From NCBI GenBank assembly GCA_963921195.1, contig OY992537.1:868001-932000 (forward strand): 64,000 nt of DNA, given 5' to 3'. Both the position numbers and the translations under genes were made by a program. A model generated the notes under the pieces. That model was not told the DNA's origin. It searched no databases and worked only from the letters and a program-made list of their open reading frames with translations. Source of the DNA: Pegoplata infirma. Lineage: Eukaryota; Arthropoda; Insecta; Diptera; Anthomyiidae. Positions 1 to 12,091 of the stretch are shown piece after piece (position 1 is the first letter of the stretch; each line of letters begins with the position of its first letter).

Positions 1-7
1 AATGGTC

Positions 8-512
8 ACTCAAATTTTTCTATCACGTCACAATTTTGAGAAAATCGCGGTAAAGTGTCAAAAAAAGTCCATTTTTGAGCGTCTATAAAATACGATCCTG
101 ACATTCGAATGACTAATATTAAGCTCATTCGAAAGTGCGTAATTTTCTCTTTAAGACAAAATGAAATTTTCTTGGAATTTAATTTTTTATAATGGTGAAA
201 AAATCATTAGCCACAAGTGCTTTAAATTTAATATTTACGTGTGTATGGAAATTTGTTAAAAAACACTGTGTAAATAACCTAAATATTCAAAAATGTGGTT
301 TTTTGTTAATGATTTTTTTTACCATTTTAGAAATTAAATTCCAAGAACATTTTATCTTCTCTTATAGAGAAAATTACATACATTTGAATGAGCTTGATAC
401 CAAGTCAATCGCATGTCAGGATCTTATATTGTAAGCTTTTAAATAGGGTCCAAAAAGGACTTTTTTGGCACTTTAACCGCGAATAACTCAAAATCCTGAC
501 GTGATAGACATA
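8..512. repeat. Degenerate foldback element, arms about 180 bp
   Basis: The left part (TCTATCACGTCA at 20, GACATTCGAATG near 100, AAATTTTCTTGGAATTTAA near 166) recurs inverted on the right (TTAAATTCCAAGAA near 335, CATTTGAATGAGC near 382, CCTGACGTGATAGA at 496). The arms are diverged with small gaps, as in an old foldback MITE. The small open frame at 192-434 lies in the loop and right arm and is not a gene. Confidence 0.6.
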
Positions 513-887
513 TTTGGGTCGCGGATTTGGAATCAGCGCAACAAACACTACCTAAATCACTTACCAGAATCCAATACCCATTTTCATGTTGAGCTGTGTA
601 GTTCACCAACTTCAAATGCGTGTAAAAAAAAATCCGATTCTGGTTGTTGCACTATGTAATTAAGAAAAGTTCAAATGAAATAAAAGCTTTTACACTGATA
701 GAAATTTGTACATGTCAATAATAAAAGTCTACATATCGCTCATTTGCTGTTATAGTGTCATAACTGAAGAAATGTGATTTTTGAGTTAATGATGCAGAAT
801 TTTTCGTTACAGTTTTGTTTACTTTTTGTATCATATGTGGTAAAATTTGGATGTGGTCATATCTTATGTCCATCCTTAACATAAATT

Positions 888-1108
888 ACACTGTGTGACG
901 GTGAAAAAGTAACCTGGGTTTTGACTATCAATTTTACATAATTCGGGCACGCTGATTCCAATGGTCCAAGCTATTTCGAAATCTAAGGTACAGTTTTTTT
1001 GCAAAACGTCTTCCAAGTTTTTCACGTCCCCGTGAAGTTTTTTGAATATAAAATTGATGGTCAAATTTCAGGTTACTTTTAACATCCAAGATTTTGTCAC
1101 GCTGTGTT
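888..1108. mobile_element. MITE-like inverted repeat with CACTGTGTGAC ends
   Basis: The left end CACTGTGTGAC (889) matches the inverted right end GTCACGCTGTG (1096-1106). The match continues inward through AAAGTAACCTG / CAGGTTACTTT and GACTATCAATTTTA / AAATTGATGGTC. TTA flanks both sides and could be a 3-bp target duplication. There is no coding capacity. Confidence 0.6.
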
Positions 1109-3632
1109 ATCATATATGATCGTACATCCGTTTGTATACTTTATTCATAGTCATTAGATTTCGTAGTTTCATTAAAAAATTCATTAAATTTTGTTTATAA
1201 AACTTGTTTTTTAGCGCCTGTCGTGATTCGTGTCTGTTTAGTCTGTAGTCACGTGCAAAATGTAGACAAATACAAAACAGCTGATCAGATCGGAAATAAT
1301 TTATTTTGAGATTTTGTTAGACCTTTTTTATGAAATTAATAATGAAATGTAAATGTCATTAAAGGAACTTTAATGACACCAGTTGGATTGATCAAATGAA
1401 ACATGGATTTAGTTAAAAACGTTATTTTTCATTAAGTTTATGCCAATTTGCATTACTTTAACGAAGCATTTTTCAGTGATAGATCGTAGTAAGGAAAACA
1501 AACAGACATACAATTTTATCTGAAACCTACCGATTCCAATTGGGAATTGTGCAGGTTTTACTAGTCTAGGTCGATTTCAAAGATCAATAAATTAAGACAA
1601 CTCTAAAAAGATAAACATATGTATGTATACATGTATATTTTTATATACTTACATACATATGTCTGTGTGTCTATCAGTCTGTCATCAGAAATGATCAAGG
1701 CATTTTTTTTTTTACAATATTTTGTATCTTGTCTTTGCAAAATCAAAATGAAACGCAAAATAATTGAACAAACATTTGTTGAAGGAGAATATTGTATCTA
1801 TTATGAATGATGTCATATTTTAATTGTTTTCAAAAAATTTATTTTTATGAATTACTACATTTTTGTTAATTTGTCCGTCCCGCCGTCTGCCGATATTTTC
1901 TGAATGCAGTAATTGATTTAAAAATAATTGCATTTCACCATTAAGATAAAATAAATACATACACTCATACAGTGGCGTGAAATTAAAATGTGGGGAAAAA
2001 ACTTTTCTTAAAAATATATTCTCATACCGGTCATTTACTACATTAGGGACATAACTCAAATTCGTGATTTTTGACTTAATGATTTTTATCATGCCTTATA
2101 TTGTGTAAAAAATCGTGGTAATATATTTTAAACTCGCCGCTTGAGCAGATAATATGCCATTATTAGATTTTATGTGTACCGAACTTTTTTTTAATAAAAA
2201 CCCATTTTCAATTGCAAACTGTAAACATGTTTTTACAAAAAAAGATTTTTTGAATTATGTCACTGTTGTAGTAAATGAGCGATATGTGTTTTTTAAAATA
2301 GCTTTAAAATCAACTTATCGTGTTTTTTTTTTAAATTTGTTTATATTTGTTATCAAATAAACTGCTAATGCAAAAATTTAATTAAGGAAATATTTGCACA
2401 TTTTTGGGTATTTAAAGAAACCACAATGTGTTTCTAAAAAATATTTATAAGTATTTAAATAAAAAAATCAGCAATAGAGTGAATCGAAATAACAATTTTT
2501 TTTGTTGTGTGGTTACATATAAGCTAGTTCGAAATACTTTGCTTTTGCCCAGAAATCCAATTTTTTTATATAGTTTTTTGTTTCAATGAAATTTTCATAA
2601 AAAGGAGCGAAAATTTTTAAGTTTTTCTGTACGAAAAATGACTCAGAGTCTAAAAATTTTTCTGTAGGAAAAATGTTTGAGAAATTGAAAAATGTCTTAA
2701 AACCAACCAAACAACTTTTTCTATACGAAAATTTTTTTTTCTCAGTTCAAAAAATGTCTCAAAATTTGAGAATTTTCTATGCAAAAAATCTTTTAAGTCG
2801 TATGTTTAGTAAAAATCAAAAATGCTCTTAGCAGTTCTCTGCATAAATATGTTTAATAATCCAAAAACTTTGAAAAAATATATGAACAATTCAAAAATGT
2901 GTCCCACAGTTTTGAGTTTTTACGCATAAAGTATATTTAAGAATTTAAAAAAAAAAGTCGCATATTTTTTTTTTAATAATTCGACTCCTTAAGTTTAAAA
3001 TACATGTTTTGTTTTCTAAAATGCAAAAAAATGTAGAATTAAAAACATTAAGGCGAAAAAACGAAATTAAAAAAAAAAAATTGGGCCCCCCAAAATAAAT
3101 TCCTGCTTACGTGCCTGCTTTCAGCAGATGTTTCTGCTAAAATTTATATTTTAACTAAAATCTCTGTCACTCTGTCAAAAATAACAGAAATTTTACTGCG
3201 TTTTTACTTATTCTGTTTGCTGAATTTCAAAATATTTTTGAAAACATTTTATTTTTGTATTTTACTGAAATAGCTTGCTGTCATCCTTTTTTCAAGAAAA
3301 CTTTCTTAAGTTTCTTTTTAAAGAAGTATTTTTTTTTTCTTTTTTATACAATTAAAACCATTGAGACTAATAATTGACAAACTAAAGAAAATCAGTAGAA
3401 TATAATCTAATTTTACAGAATTTTTTAAGTTTAAGTTAAACAAAAAAAAACTATCAAAGTTTTTATGAAAACATATTTTCTAAAAACAATATTTTCTAAA
3501 GATCCACGGGTGACACTAGGGAGACTTCCCTTGTTAGCAGATTTCTCTGATATTTTTACAGATTTCTCTAATTTCTTGGACACCTTGTACTATGGAGTGA
3601 ACAAAACATATTTCAAACATATTTCTTAGAAT

Positions 3633-3935
3633 TCTATCAGCATTCTACTCTAACAATTGTTCTATTTTATACCAATTCACTAAAAAAAACGTTTTTTTTA
3701 AAAAGTACGTTTTTGATGCAAATGCAATCTTGAGATGCTTTTTTTTCAAAATTGTACGTAAAAAATGCTATAACATCGATTTAAGCAGGTTTAAAAAAAA
3801 AGTAGGTGAGATAAACTTTCGAAAAATGCATTAATAATTTGAATTTGCATCAAAAATGTATTTTTTAAAAAATATTTTTTTGAGTGCATTTATATACAAA
3901 AGGACGATTGTTAGAGTCAAATGCTTTTTGAATCG
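3633..3935. repeat. Imperfect inverted repeat
   Basis: CACTAAAAAAAACG near 3679 through GTTTTTGATGCAAAT near 3709 is matched inverted by ATTTGCATCAAAAATG at 3842 through TTTTTTGAGTG at 3887. Outer arms extend to CTCTAACAATTG (3650) and CGATTGTTAGAG (3904). It is probably an old foldback element. Confidence 0.5.
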
Positions 3936-4420
3936 TAAAAATCAAATAAATACCTTCAAAGACATAGCTCTTCAAATTTACATACTTTTTTGATAAAATT
4001 ACAGAATAACCATAAAATTTATTTTTTGTATGAAAAAATGTCAATTAGTTTTTAAAAAATTCACGAAAAGTGGAAAAATTAAAGCCGAAAAACGGTACTT
4101 ATTTTTTATGTAAAATCGAAGGGGGATAAAGTTAAAGTCGAATGCTTTTTGAATATTAAAAGCCAGATAAATAATTTCAAATTATCACACTTTTTTTTAA
4201 TTTTTAAAGAAATTAAATTCGCGAAAAAATCACGAGTTTTTTTTTAATTAATTGTAAAAGTCAGAGCGACTGTTAAAGTCGAATGCTTTTTGAATAGTAA
4301 AAGCCAGATAAATAATTTCGAAAATATTGCTCTTCAAATTATCACGCTTTTTGTTCAATTTTTAAAGAAATTAAATTCGCGAAAAAATCGCAATTTCTTA
4401 AATTAAAAAAACTGAAAAAG
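3905..4420 (+). repeat. Three diverged direct repeats
   Basis: GAATGCTTTTTGAAT followed by AA(A)GCCAGATAAATA and then CTTCAAATTATCAC recurs three times, beginning near 3915, 4139 and 4279. The second and third copies are the closest, and they share AAATTCGCGAAAAAATC downstream. Confidence 0.55.
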
Positions 4421-4689
4421 GATATGTTAAGTTGACTTTGTAGACAATGCATGCTGTTAAGGAAAATTAAAATACCTTAGGTCAAAAAATTTATTTTTTT
4501 CCGTTTTCTTTGGTGGAATTCGTGATATGTTTTTAATACTTCTTGTACTGGTATGGAGAAAATTGCTTTTTCCACACAGAAAATAAAATCGGCAAATTTA
4601 AATCAAAAAACATCAATTGTAAATCAACCAAACATGATATCAACTAAACATTTAGTAAAAACGGCCGCCTGTTAGTCTATAATACAAAA

Positions 4690-4965
4690 CTTCGATTTTG
4701 TTTTCAACAAACTCAGCCAAGTAATTTTATTTCAAAATTCTTTTATCATGTCAATAAAAAGTGGTTGTGTTTGTTAAATTTCTTTGTTGAAAAAAAAATT
4801 CATTTGTCAGATCAACAAACTGTGTTTGTGTTTCTTGAATTTCTTTGTTAAAAAAAATTAAAATTTTCTTACTTTTGTCAAATCAACAAATTGTGTTTGT
4901 TGAATTTTTTTTCAACAATTAAAATTTACAAACAAATTTTCGTATATATAACAGTGAAAAAATTA
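4690..4965 (+). repeat. Degenerate tandem repeat around TCAACAAA(C/T)TGTGTTTGT
   Basis: About three copies of a 70-80 bp unit carry TTGTCA(A/G)ATCAACAAA followed by GTGTTTGTT and GAATTT. They are diverged and non-coding. Confidence 0.45.
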
Positions 4966-5949
4966 ATTGTATTCACAAATATGGAGGTCAATATAACAAT
5001 TCGTTTTTTTGTGTTTTATGAAACCTAAATAGAAAGATGAAATTGATAGATTTGAACTTTTTAACAATTTTGAGTTTTTTTTGCCCATTTTGACTGTGAC
5101 TTTGAAATTTAAGGATTTTAACTTTTTATTACCATTTTGAGTTGTTTTTTTTTGGCCATTTTTATTGAAACTTTGAAATTAAAGGACTTGCAAACATTTA
5201 TAAAATATTTTTTGTAAATTCAAATATGAAGAGATTAAGGCACACGGGGTCAAGTGACATTATTTTCGGAAATTGTATTTCTATTCATTTTCTCAATTTC
5301 TTTGATATAGTATAGTTTAAATTAAAATGATTACTAATTTGTGATTTGCAGTAAATTGTCTCTCTAATATGGCAATAAAAACTTAAATCGGTTAAAAATC
5401 AGCCCCAACTTATAACAACTTAAATCACCTATTTATCATTATTAAACCCAAGTCAATTGAACCCCTTGTTCTTTAAGCCCCTCATATAAAAACAGAAATC
5501 AAAATTTAATTTAATTTTTTTAAAAAAAGGTGCAACTTAATATATATTTTTTAATAAATAAGTACTCTACACCTAAAATCCCTATTACGTCAATACACTT
5601 GTTCAGTTTTTTTTTAATTCCAAACCCCCCTCATTCAAATTTTGTTCACTGTAATTATGAGCGCTTTTATTTATTTTTTTTTTTATTTATTATTGAATTA
5701 ATTAAAGATACTAGCGTGTCAATCCGTAAGTAGCCGGCAAAATTATCAGTGTTTTAAATCAACTACAATTCTTTTCAAAGAAAAATAGTTTAGCACTTGA
5801 ATTGTATACTGCATTAAAAAATTGTTTTGTTTTTATTTTGTTATTTGAATTCAAACAAAATAAATATTTATTATTTTTTTTTTTTTTTTTTGCGTTTGAA
5901 GGGAATGAGGTAATCGCGTAAATATAAATTTATTTGAATATTTTGTTGT

Positions 5950-5985
5950 TGAAGAAGAAGGAGAAGAAGAAGAAGAAAAAAAAGT
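5950..5985 (+). repeat. GAA microsatellite
   Basis: A GAA/GGA triplet run in A/T-rich intron sequence. On the minus strand it reads as a serine run within a spurious open frame. Confidence 0.7.
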
Positions 5986-6142
5986 TGTTTTGTTGAATTT
6001 TTTTATTATTGTTTTAAAAATTTCTGGTACTGGTTTCACTTGTCATATTGACTCTGCCAACAAATATTAGTAGCTTATATCGAAAAACATGTTTTGAAGA
6101 TATTGGGGTTAGATTTCAGTTATTTATTCATGAATCTCTACA

Positions 6143-6402
6143 CACACAAAATTTTTTTTTTCCATGAACGATTTTCATAGTATTTATGAACAAATTCATA
6201 CAATTTATTACTTTTTCATAATATTTATAAACTTTTTCATACTATTTATGAAAAATGTTAAAAATTCTTAAATTTCACATATTATGATTTATTCATAAAA
6301 ACTATGAAAAAGTTTATAAATATTATGAAAAAGTAATAAATTGTATGAATTTGTTCATAAATTCTATGAAAATCGTTCATGGAAAAAAAAATTTTTTGTG
6401 TG
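6143..6402. mobile_element. Near-perfect foldback element with CACACAAAA ends
   Basis: Arms of about 110 bp are almost identical when inverted. CACACAAAATTTT through CCATGAACGATTTTCATAG and CATACAATTTATTACTTTTT on the left is answered by AAAAAGTAATAAATTGTATG through CTATGAAAATCGTTCATGG and TTTTTTGTGTG on the right. The loop is about 40 bp. The high arm identity points to a fairly recent or conserved foldback. Confidence 0.75.
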
Positions 6403-6525
6403 CAGAATCTGAAGTTCAGATACAAATATGAAGTCACAAAAGTGACAACGAAATCAGTTATGCGTGATTGGCATCTGCTACGTAAGTGATTCCTAAGCAA
6501 ATAACTGAAATTCCGCGATCTTAAT

Positions 6526-6990
6526 CCATAGTGCCATTATTAAAAATAACAACAAAATTTTTTTTTTTTTTTTTTAAATTGGTGCAAAAAGTTTCGTTAA
6601 GCAGAGTACACTGGAAAAAAAATATTTATAAAGTTCTAATAGAGCAATTTTGGTTCAGCACAATGTTTTGAAATTTTGGAAATGTGTAATTTGTAATATT
6701 TTTTATTAATTTTTTGTATATACCGGAGTTTGTAAGACTTCTTTTAAGATTTTGTATAAAACGGAGTTTATAATCAAGCTTTTGTATAAAAATAAATTTT
6801 TTACAAAAACTTAAACAAATATATAATAAATTATGCATCTTCGAAATTTCAAAGCGTTGCGCTGGACCAAAATTGCTTTATGAAAACTGTATACATATTT
6901 TTTTCTCAGTGTACTCTACCTAATGAAACTTTTGGCACCAATTTTAAAAATAAAAGAAAATATTTTTTTTTACCAAATGCACTATGGATG
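6526..6990. repeat. Large foldback with internal AGAGTACACTG repeat
   Basis: Outer arms begin with ATCCATAGTGC (6526) and end with GCACTATGGAT (6979-6989). Inside these, AAATTGGTGCAAAAAGTTTC pairs with GAAACTTTTGGCACCAATTT. AGAGTACACTG (6603) pairs with CAGTGTACTCT (to 6917), continuing through GAGCAATTTTGGTTCAGC / GGACCAAAATTGCTTTA. This is a multi-layer inverted repeat without coding capacity. Confidence 0.6.
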
Positions 6991-6996
6991 CAAACT

Positions 6997-7511
6997 TTAA
7001 CCCTTTGACGACCATACATTTTCTGCCGAGGCGATTTTGATTTTCTGTTCATTGTCTTAATCTTCGACCTAATAAAAGTAACTAAACAAAAAATTGGACC
7101 CCTAACCACTCTCCTTACCCTTCATTTTTCATGGGGAAAAATTTTGCCCTTCGACGATTACGCAGTTCTGGCCAAAGCTATTTGCTATTCGCTGTGATTT
7201 TTAAGATCTGAAACTCTATTGTAGTTATTCTCCAAGAATTTGGACCTATAAACCCCCTCCTTGACCCCAATTTAGCTTGACAAGTATAGATCCTTTTGTC
7301 CCTAAAATAGAGATTTTTATTTTACAAACTTTGGGGACTTACAGTGAGTAAGTGGATAAAGTTAGAGACTAACTGAAAACCAGACTTTTATTGCCATAAC
7401 ACTCCACTACAATTCACCTTTTAGCACATTTGCCCTATCTTTTACCTGAACCAAAATAATCGCCAAAAACTATTTGGCAAGTATACTTGCCTGTGGTCGT
7501 CAAAGGGTTAA
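6997..7511. mobile_element. piggyBac-like MITE, TTAA target sites
   Basis: The termini TTAACCCTTTGACGACCA (6997) and TGGTCGTCAAAGGGTTAA (to 7511) are inverted repeats starting with CCCTTTGACGACCA inside TTAA at both ends. Known fact: TTAA target duplication and a CCC-starting terminus are typical of piggyBac-superfamily elements. The 507-bp interior has no transposase frame, so it is non-autonomous. Confidence 0.75.
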
Positions 7512-7661
7512 GCGCTGGTTGCGCCCTGAAGATGACCCCCAAATAAATATTAAATATTACCAAAATTTTTACACTGCCAAAAAATCATAATCAAAATCAA
7601 ACAAAACTTTATACATCACCAGTTTGTATAAAAAAAACATCCTACATAGATCTAATAACAC

Positions 7662-7935
7662 CCCAGGTAAAAATGAAATATATATGATCATATATGAAGA
7701 TATATGGATCATATATGGATTAATATAACCATATATTATCATATATGACTCCATATATGTTTATATATGATCTGATCCGAAAATTGGCCCGATATGGGCC
7801 CATATCGGGCCAATTTACGGATCCGATCATATATAAACATATATGGAGTCATATATGATAATATATGGTTATATTAATCCATATATGATCCATATATCTT
7901 CATATATGATCATATATATTTCATTTTTACCCGGG
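7662..7935. mobile_element. Near-perfect palindromic foldback, CCCAGGTAAAAA ends
   Basis: A 274-bp palindrome is centred on GGGCCC at 7796-7801. Its arms of about 137 bp run from CCCAGGTAAAAATGA to TCATTTTTACCCGGG. The flanking dinucleotide AC (7660-7661 and 7936-7937) looks like a 2-bp target duplication. The interior is dominated by ATATATG/CATATAT words. It shares its terminus with the elements at 10800 and 15992. Confidence 0.8.
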
Positions 7936-8365
7936 ACACAGCCATTTTTTGAAATACTTCAAAAAACGAAAACACAAACCAACAAACGATTTTTTGACAA
8001 GTCTAAATACTGAGTAGAATGATGTAAACAGACCTTTAGTAATAATGTAAAATATATTACACTAGCTGAAGTCGACATATGCTATTTTAATTTATATTCA
8101 CAAATTCAACTTGTTAATGTAGAGTAAATAATGAGAATGAGATTTTTAATAAATTCACCTCAAAAGCTTTGATATTAGTAATGAGCAGTTACTTAAAGCT
8201 CAAAACTGTTACCGGCATTTTTTCAAAATCTTATCAGTTAAATTATGATTGCTCTTATCTAACGAATTGATAATTTCTTTTTACATTTTCTTGTTTTTCC
8301 TTAGAAGTGCTAAAAATTATGATTTTAGAAATATTTGTTAAGAAACATGATTTATTATTTATTTT

Positions 8366-9150
8366 ACACAGAAAATAATATCGTATATTTTATTTTAATT
8401 AAAATTTTAATTGTTTTTTAATTTAATATTAATTAAAGTTTTAATTAATATAATTAATTGTTTAATTAATTTTTTAACATTATTTTAATTAATATTTTAA
8501 TTGTTTTCAAATTTAATATTAATTAAGTATTTAATTTATATAATTAAATGTTTAATTAAATTTCTATCTTTACTTGTTTTTTTTTTGTTTTGTTTTCCGT
8601 GTGTGTGCGAGTGTGTGTTTTTCTCTTGCATTGTATTACATACAAAAAAAAAAAAAAATACATAAGTATAAAAAGTTTGTTGAAAGTTTTTTTTTATTTT
8701 TCACCTAGGTTTTTGAATTCTCATTTTGTTTATAGTTTTATGTGTATGTATATGAAAGGTTTATAGTCAACTTTATAAAATCATCTCACTGACTATGTCT
8801 TTACGGCATAAATAAATTTGGTTAAGTTTGAAGAAATATTTTTTTTTAAACTATTTTATTCAAAAAGAATGTTTTTACAAATAATTTTTTTTTTTTAATA
8901 TAATATTTTTAATTAATTTTTTTAATTTATACAATTAAAATTTTAATTATTTTTTTTTTTAATTTTAATTAAATTTTTTAATTTATAGTATTAAGTTTTT
9001 AATTAAATAAATATCCATTTATTTTTAATTAACGACATACAAATATTTTTAATTTATTTGCGCATTTTGGTGATTGGTCCGGATTTAATTAATTTTTTAA
9101 TTAAATCTACGAATTTTTTAATTAAATATTTTTTTTATTTTTTTCTGTGT
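8366..9150. repeat. TAATTAA-rich low-complexity block bounded by ACACAGAAAA
   Basis: ACACAGAAAA at 8366-8375 is repeated inverted as TTTTCTGTGT at 9141-9150. Between them, 8385-8575 and 8870-9135 are dense in TAATTAA and TTTAATTAAA words, which are self-complementary. The middle (8590-8860) contains a GT run and unique-looking sequence. It could be an old foldback with a later insertion. Confidence 0.45.
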
Positions 9151-10799
9151 ATATTGGTTTATATCAGTGGTGGAAATTTTGACTATTCCTATGCCCGTGG
9201 GCATATGCTACACCATACGTGTATCAAGTGAGTTATGTTTGTCTTTTGCTTTATTGTGATTTCGCACACTATCGTAAATTTCATAGTAATGGAGCCGAAG
9301 ACTTTGCAAAAAATTACACAAAAAAACACTCCATATGTAACACAACAGGTCAACGATATATTCACCAAGCACTTGAGTTTGGGTACGCTTCGAACCGAAA
9401 TACTGTTAGTGTACAAATAATAAATATTCATATTCCCAATTACAATTAGGTGCAAATTAGGGAAACGAAAGAAAGTAAAGTTTTCTAGATTGTTAGCAGC
9501 GCGTAAAAAAATTTCAAACGCGAATATCTCAAAAAGTTAACATGCTAGAAAAATGTTGATTGCAGTTTGTGGAAGCGACGAAAGAAATTTAACATTGGAC
9601 CCCAAAAAATTGTTTTTTGACTTTTTAACAGCGAATATCTCAAAAACGATTTAAAAAAAATGGAGCCTGCCTTTGTCTCCCGACAACCGGATAAAGTTCG
9701 GAATCGTTGTGTATTTTGTCAAAAAAAAAAAACTGTAATGTTTAGTACATAAAGGGAAAAATATTTAAAAAAGTTATCATGGAATAATTGTGGTGCACCA
9801 GTGCATTTAAAGTTTTTATCAATATTAAAAAGTGAATTTTGTTTTGGACCTAGATTCAATTTTATTTGAAAACTTTTTTAGAATAATTAGCACCCGCTGA
9901 TCTCAAAAATCATGTCAAAATGTTTTTAATGTTTTGTTATCCCAGAAAAGCATGTATATCACCTAGAGTTTCTGAATAACCGATAAATTTAGTAACCGCG
10001 GTTACGGTTATAAAAAATTGAATAACCGATCGGTTTCGGTTATTTTCGGTTACAGTAAAAAGGTTATTCCGGTGGAAAAACATCATTTTAAAATAGTTTT
10101 TTATTAGAATCGAATTCAGTTTAAATTCCCATTTTGGTTTAGATTCTGCTTATGTCTTTTAAACAGAAGAATTCAGTTCATCTTCCAAAGATCCAGTGGT
10201 TCCTTAACTTCAGAACTGGATAATTCTTCAACTGGATATAAACCCTTAAGTTATCTCAATAGTAAAGCAAAAATTTTAAATTAAAAAAAAATTAATTTGC
10301 CATCATAAACCGTATTTTTATTGAGGCGAACAATCTTACAATAAGTTATCTGAAATTTCTAAAATTTATCTCCACTAGTTTTTTTTTTCGAATTTACAAG
10401 TCTAAACCCAAAATTGGAAAAGTTGTCGTTGGATTCATGGATATTCACAGTTATATATCGCCTACCTCTAGTGCTTGTCCATTCATAGTTATGCTAAAAT
10501 TTTCCCATTTTGAATCTCAAAAAAATTAAGAGGCCCTTTAAGCAATATTCATAACAAAAAAACGGGATATTAACATTTTTAAACCCATTTTTTTACATAA
10601 ATTTTAGTTACTTATTTCATTATTATAAAAATAAAACGAGTGCGTTACTTTCCCTAATTAAAAATTGCGAGTTAAGCTGCTTAATTATAGCCACTCGCTT
10701 TTTTGAATAGTTATTCTAAATGTGAATATAATATGAATCGTACAGTCACTGTAACATTAAAATGTTAAAGTGACTGCTTAGCAGTGAAATTTCGCGTAT

Positions 10800-11396
10800 C
10801 CCAAGTAAAAAAGTTTTGATAAAGTCATATATAATTTTATAAACACCATATATAATTATATGGAATTTGATGCGAAAAATGAGTCGATAAAACCATATAA
10901 AATTCTATCAATGTTGATTAAATTTTAATAAAATTTGATATAATTTTATGCGAAAATTGGCCCCCTATATTTGATATAAAAACAACAAAATTGTTTAATC
11001 ATATATAATTATATAAAATTATATCAAATTATATAAAAATTTATATAATTATATAGAATTACATAAAATTATATATATTTATATATATTTTGATATAATT
11101 ATATATAACTTGATATAATTTTATGTAATTTTATATATTTTTATATAATTTGATATAATTTTATGTTATTTTATATAATTATATATAATAATATCTATTC
11201 GCTAATTTTTCTAAATTTATATAAAAAATAGTGGGCCAATTTTCGCATAAAATTATATCAAATTTTATTAAAATTTAATCAACATTGATAGAATTTTATA
11301 TGGTTTTATCGACTCATTTTTCGCATCAAATTCTATATAATAATATATGATGTTTATAAAACTATATATGAGTATATCAAAACTTTTTTACTCGGG
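10800..11396. mobile_element. Foldback element, CCCAAGTAAAAA ends, 2-bp target duplication AT
   Basis: The left arm starts CCCAAGTAAAAAAGTTTTGA and the right arm ends ATCAAAACTTTTTTACTCGGG. Arms of about 180 bp match inverted (ATGAGTCGATAAAACCATAT / ATATGGTTTTATCGACTCAT and AATTGGCCC / GGGCCAATT). AT flanks both ends, whereas the neighbouring duplicate of the target has only one AT at the same point. The core is made of TATATAATTATA words. It contains no gene. Confidence 0.85.
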
Positions 11397-11833
11397 ATGC
11401 AAAAGTTAATAATTAAAATTTTTTTAACGAAAAACATATAAAATGTATATATAAATAGTTTTTGATTTAAATTAATTTTTCTAAATGCAAAAAAAATATA
11501 AAAAATCTATTCTATTATCAAAAAGCGGATAACCGAAAATATATGGGTCGGTTTCGGGTTCGGTTTTTGGCTTCAATAACCTGCTTAATTATAGCCACTC
11601 GCTTTTTTGAATAGTTATTCTAAATGTGAATATAATATGAATCGTACAGTCACTGTAACATTAAAATGTTAAAGTGACTGCTTAGCAGTGAAATTTCGCG
11701 TATGCAAAAGTTAATAATTAAAATTTTTTTAACGAAAAACATATAAAATGTATATATAAATAGTTTTTGATTTAAATTAATTTTTCTAAATGCAAAAAAA
11801 ATATAAAAAATCTATTCTATTATCAACTACGGC

Positions 11834-11892
11834 CCTATGCTCCTTGTAGGAGTAAAAGGAACAAATATATATATATTCTATTATCAAAAAGC
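11834..11892 (+). mobile_element. Short 5'-truncated retro-insertion
   Basis: Compared with the other duplicate copy, 59 extra bases follow TATTCTATTATCA. They are a G+C-richer tract (CGGCCCTATGCTCC, GGAGTAAAAGGAAC), an (AT)n tail, and a repeat of ATTCTATTATCA. An unrelated insert with a simple tail and a roughly 12-bp flanking duplication is what a 5'-truncated non-LTR insertion leaves. The family is not assigned. Confidence 0.55.
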
Positions 11893-12091
11893 GGATAACC
11901 GAAAATATATGGGTCGGTTTCGGGTTCGGTTTTTGGCTTCAATAACCGCGGTTTCGGTTACGGTTTTAACCGAAACAGAAACTCTAATATCACCTATTAT
12001 GCAATTTTAATTTTTGGATTTATTTGCTATTTTATTAACTTTATGCAATAAGTTAATAAAATAGCAAGTAATTTGATAGTAAATTAAATCT

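Larger units (their letters stand above)
10677..11945 (+). repeat. Tandem duplication of about 305 bp inside the hAT-like element
   Basis: The unit starts CTGCTTAATTATAGCCACTC at 10677 and again at 11581. Both copies continue to GGTTTTTGGCTTCAATAACC with almost no differences. The first copy is interrupted after TTCGCGTAT by the foldback at 10800-11396. The second reads uninterrupted through the same point (TTCGCGTATGCAAAAG near 11693). The second copy carries its own 59-bp insertion near 11834. Confidence 0.85.
9964..11986. mobile_element. Non-autonomous hAT-like element with 8-bp target duplication
   Basis: The left end TAGAGTTTCTG (9964) and right end CAGAAACTCTA (to 11986) are perfect 11-bp inverted repeats. 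They are flanked by the identical 8-mer ATATCACC at 9956-9963 and 11987-11994. An 8-bp duplication and a TA(G)-starting terminus are hallmarks of hAT transposons. Subterminal sequence on both ends is rich in GGTTACGG/AACCG words. No transposase frame is visible. The 2-kb body contains an internal tandem duplication, a nested foldback and a small retro-insertion, listed separately. Confidence 0.8.

Noticed and set aside
192..434. 80-codon frame at 192-434
   Set aside because: It falls inside a foldback element and has no protein-like composition.
9189..9455. Overlapping frames on both strands at 9189-9455
   Set aside because: Low-complexity A/T-rich sequence. Part of it (GTTAGTGTACAAATAATAAA near 9402) resembles a dispersed repeat also seen near 18410.
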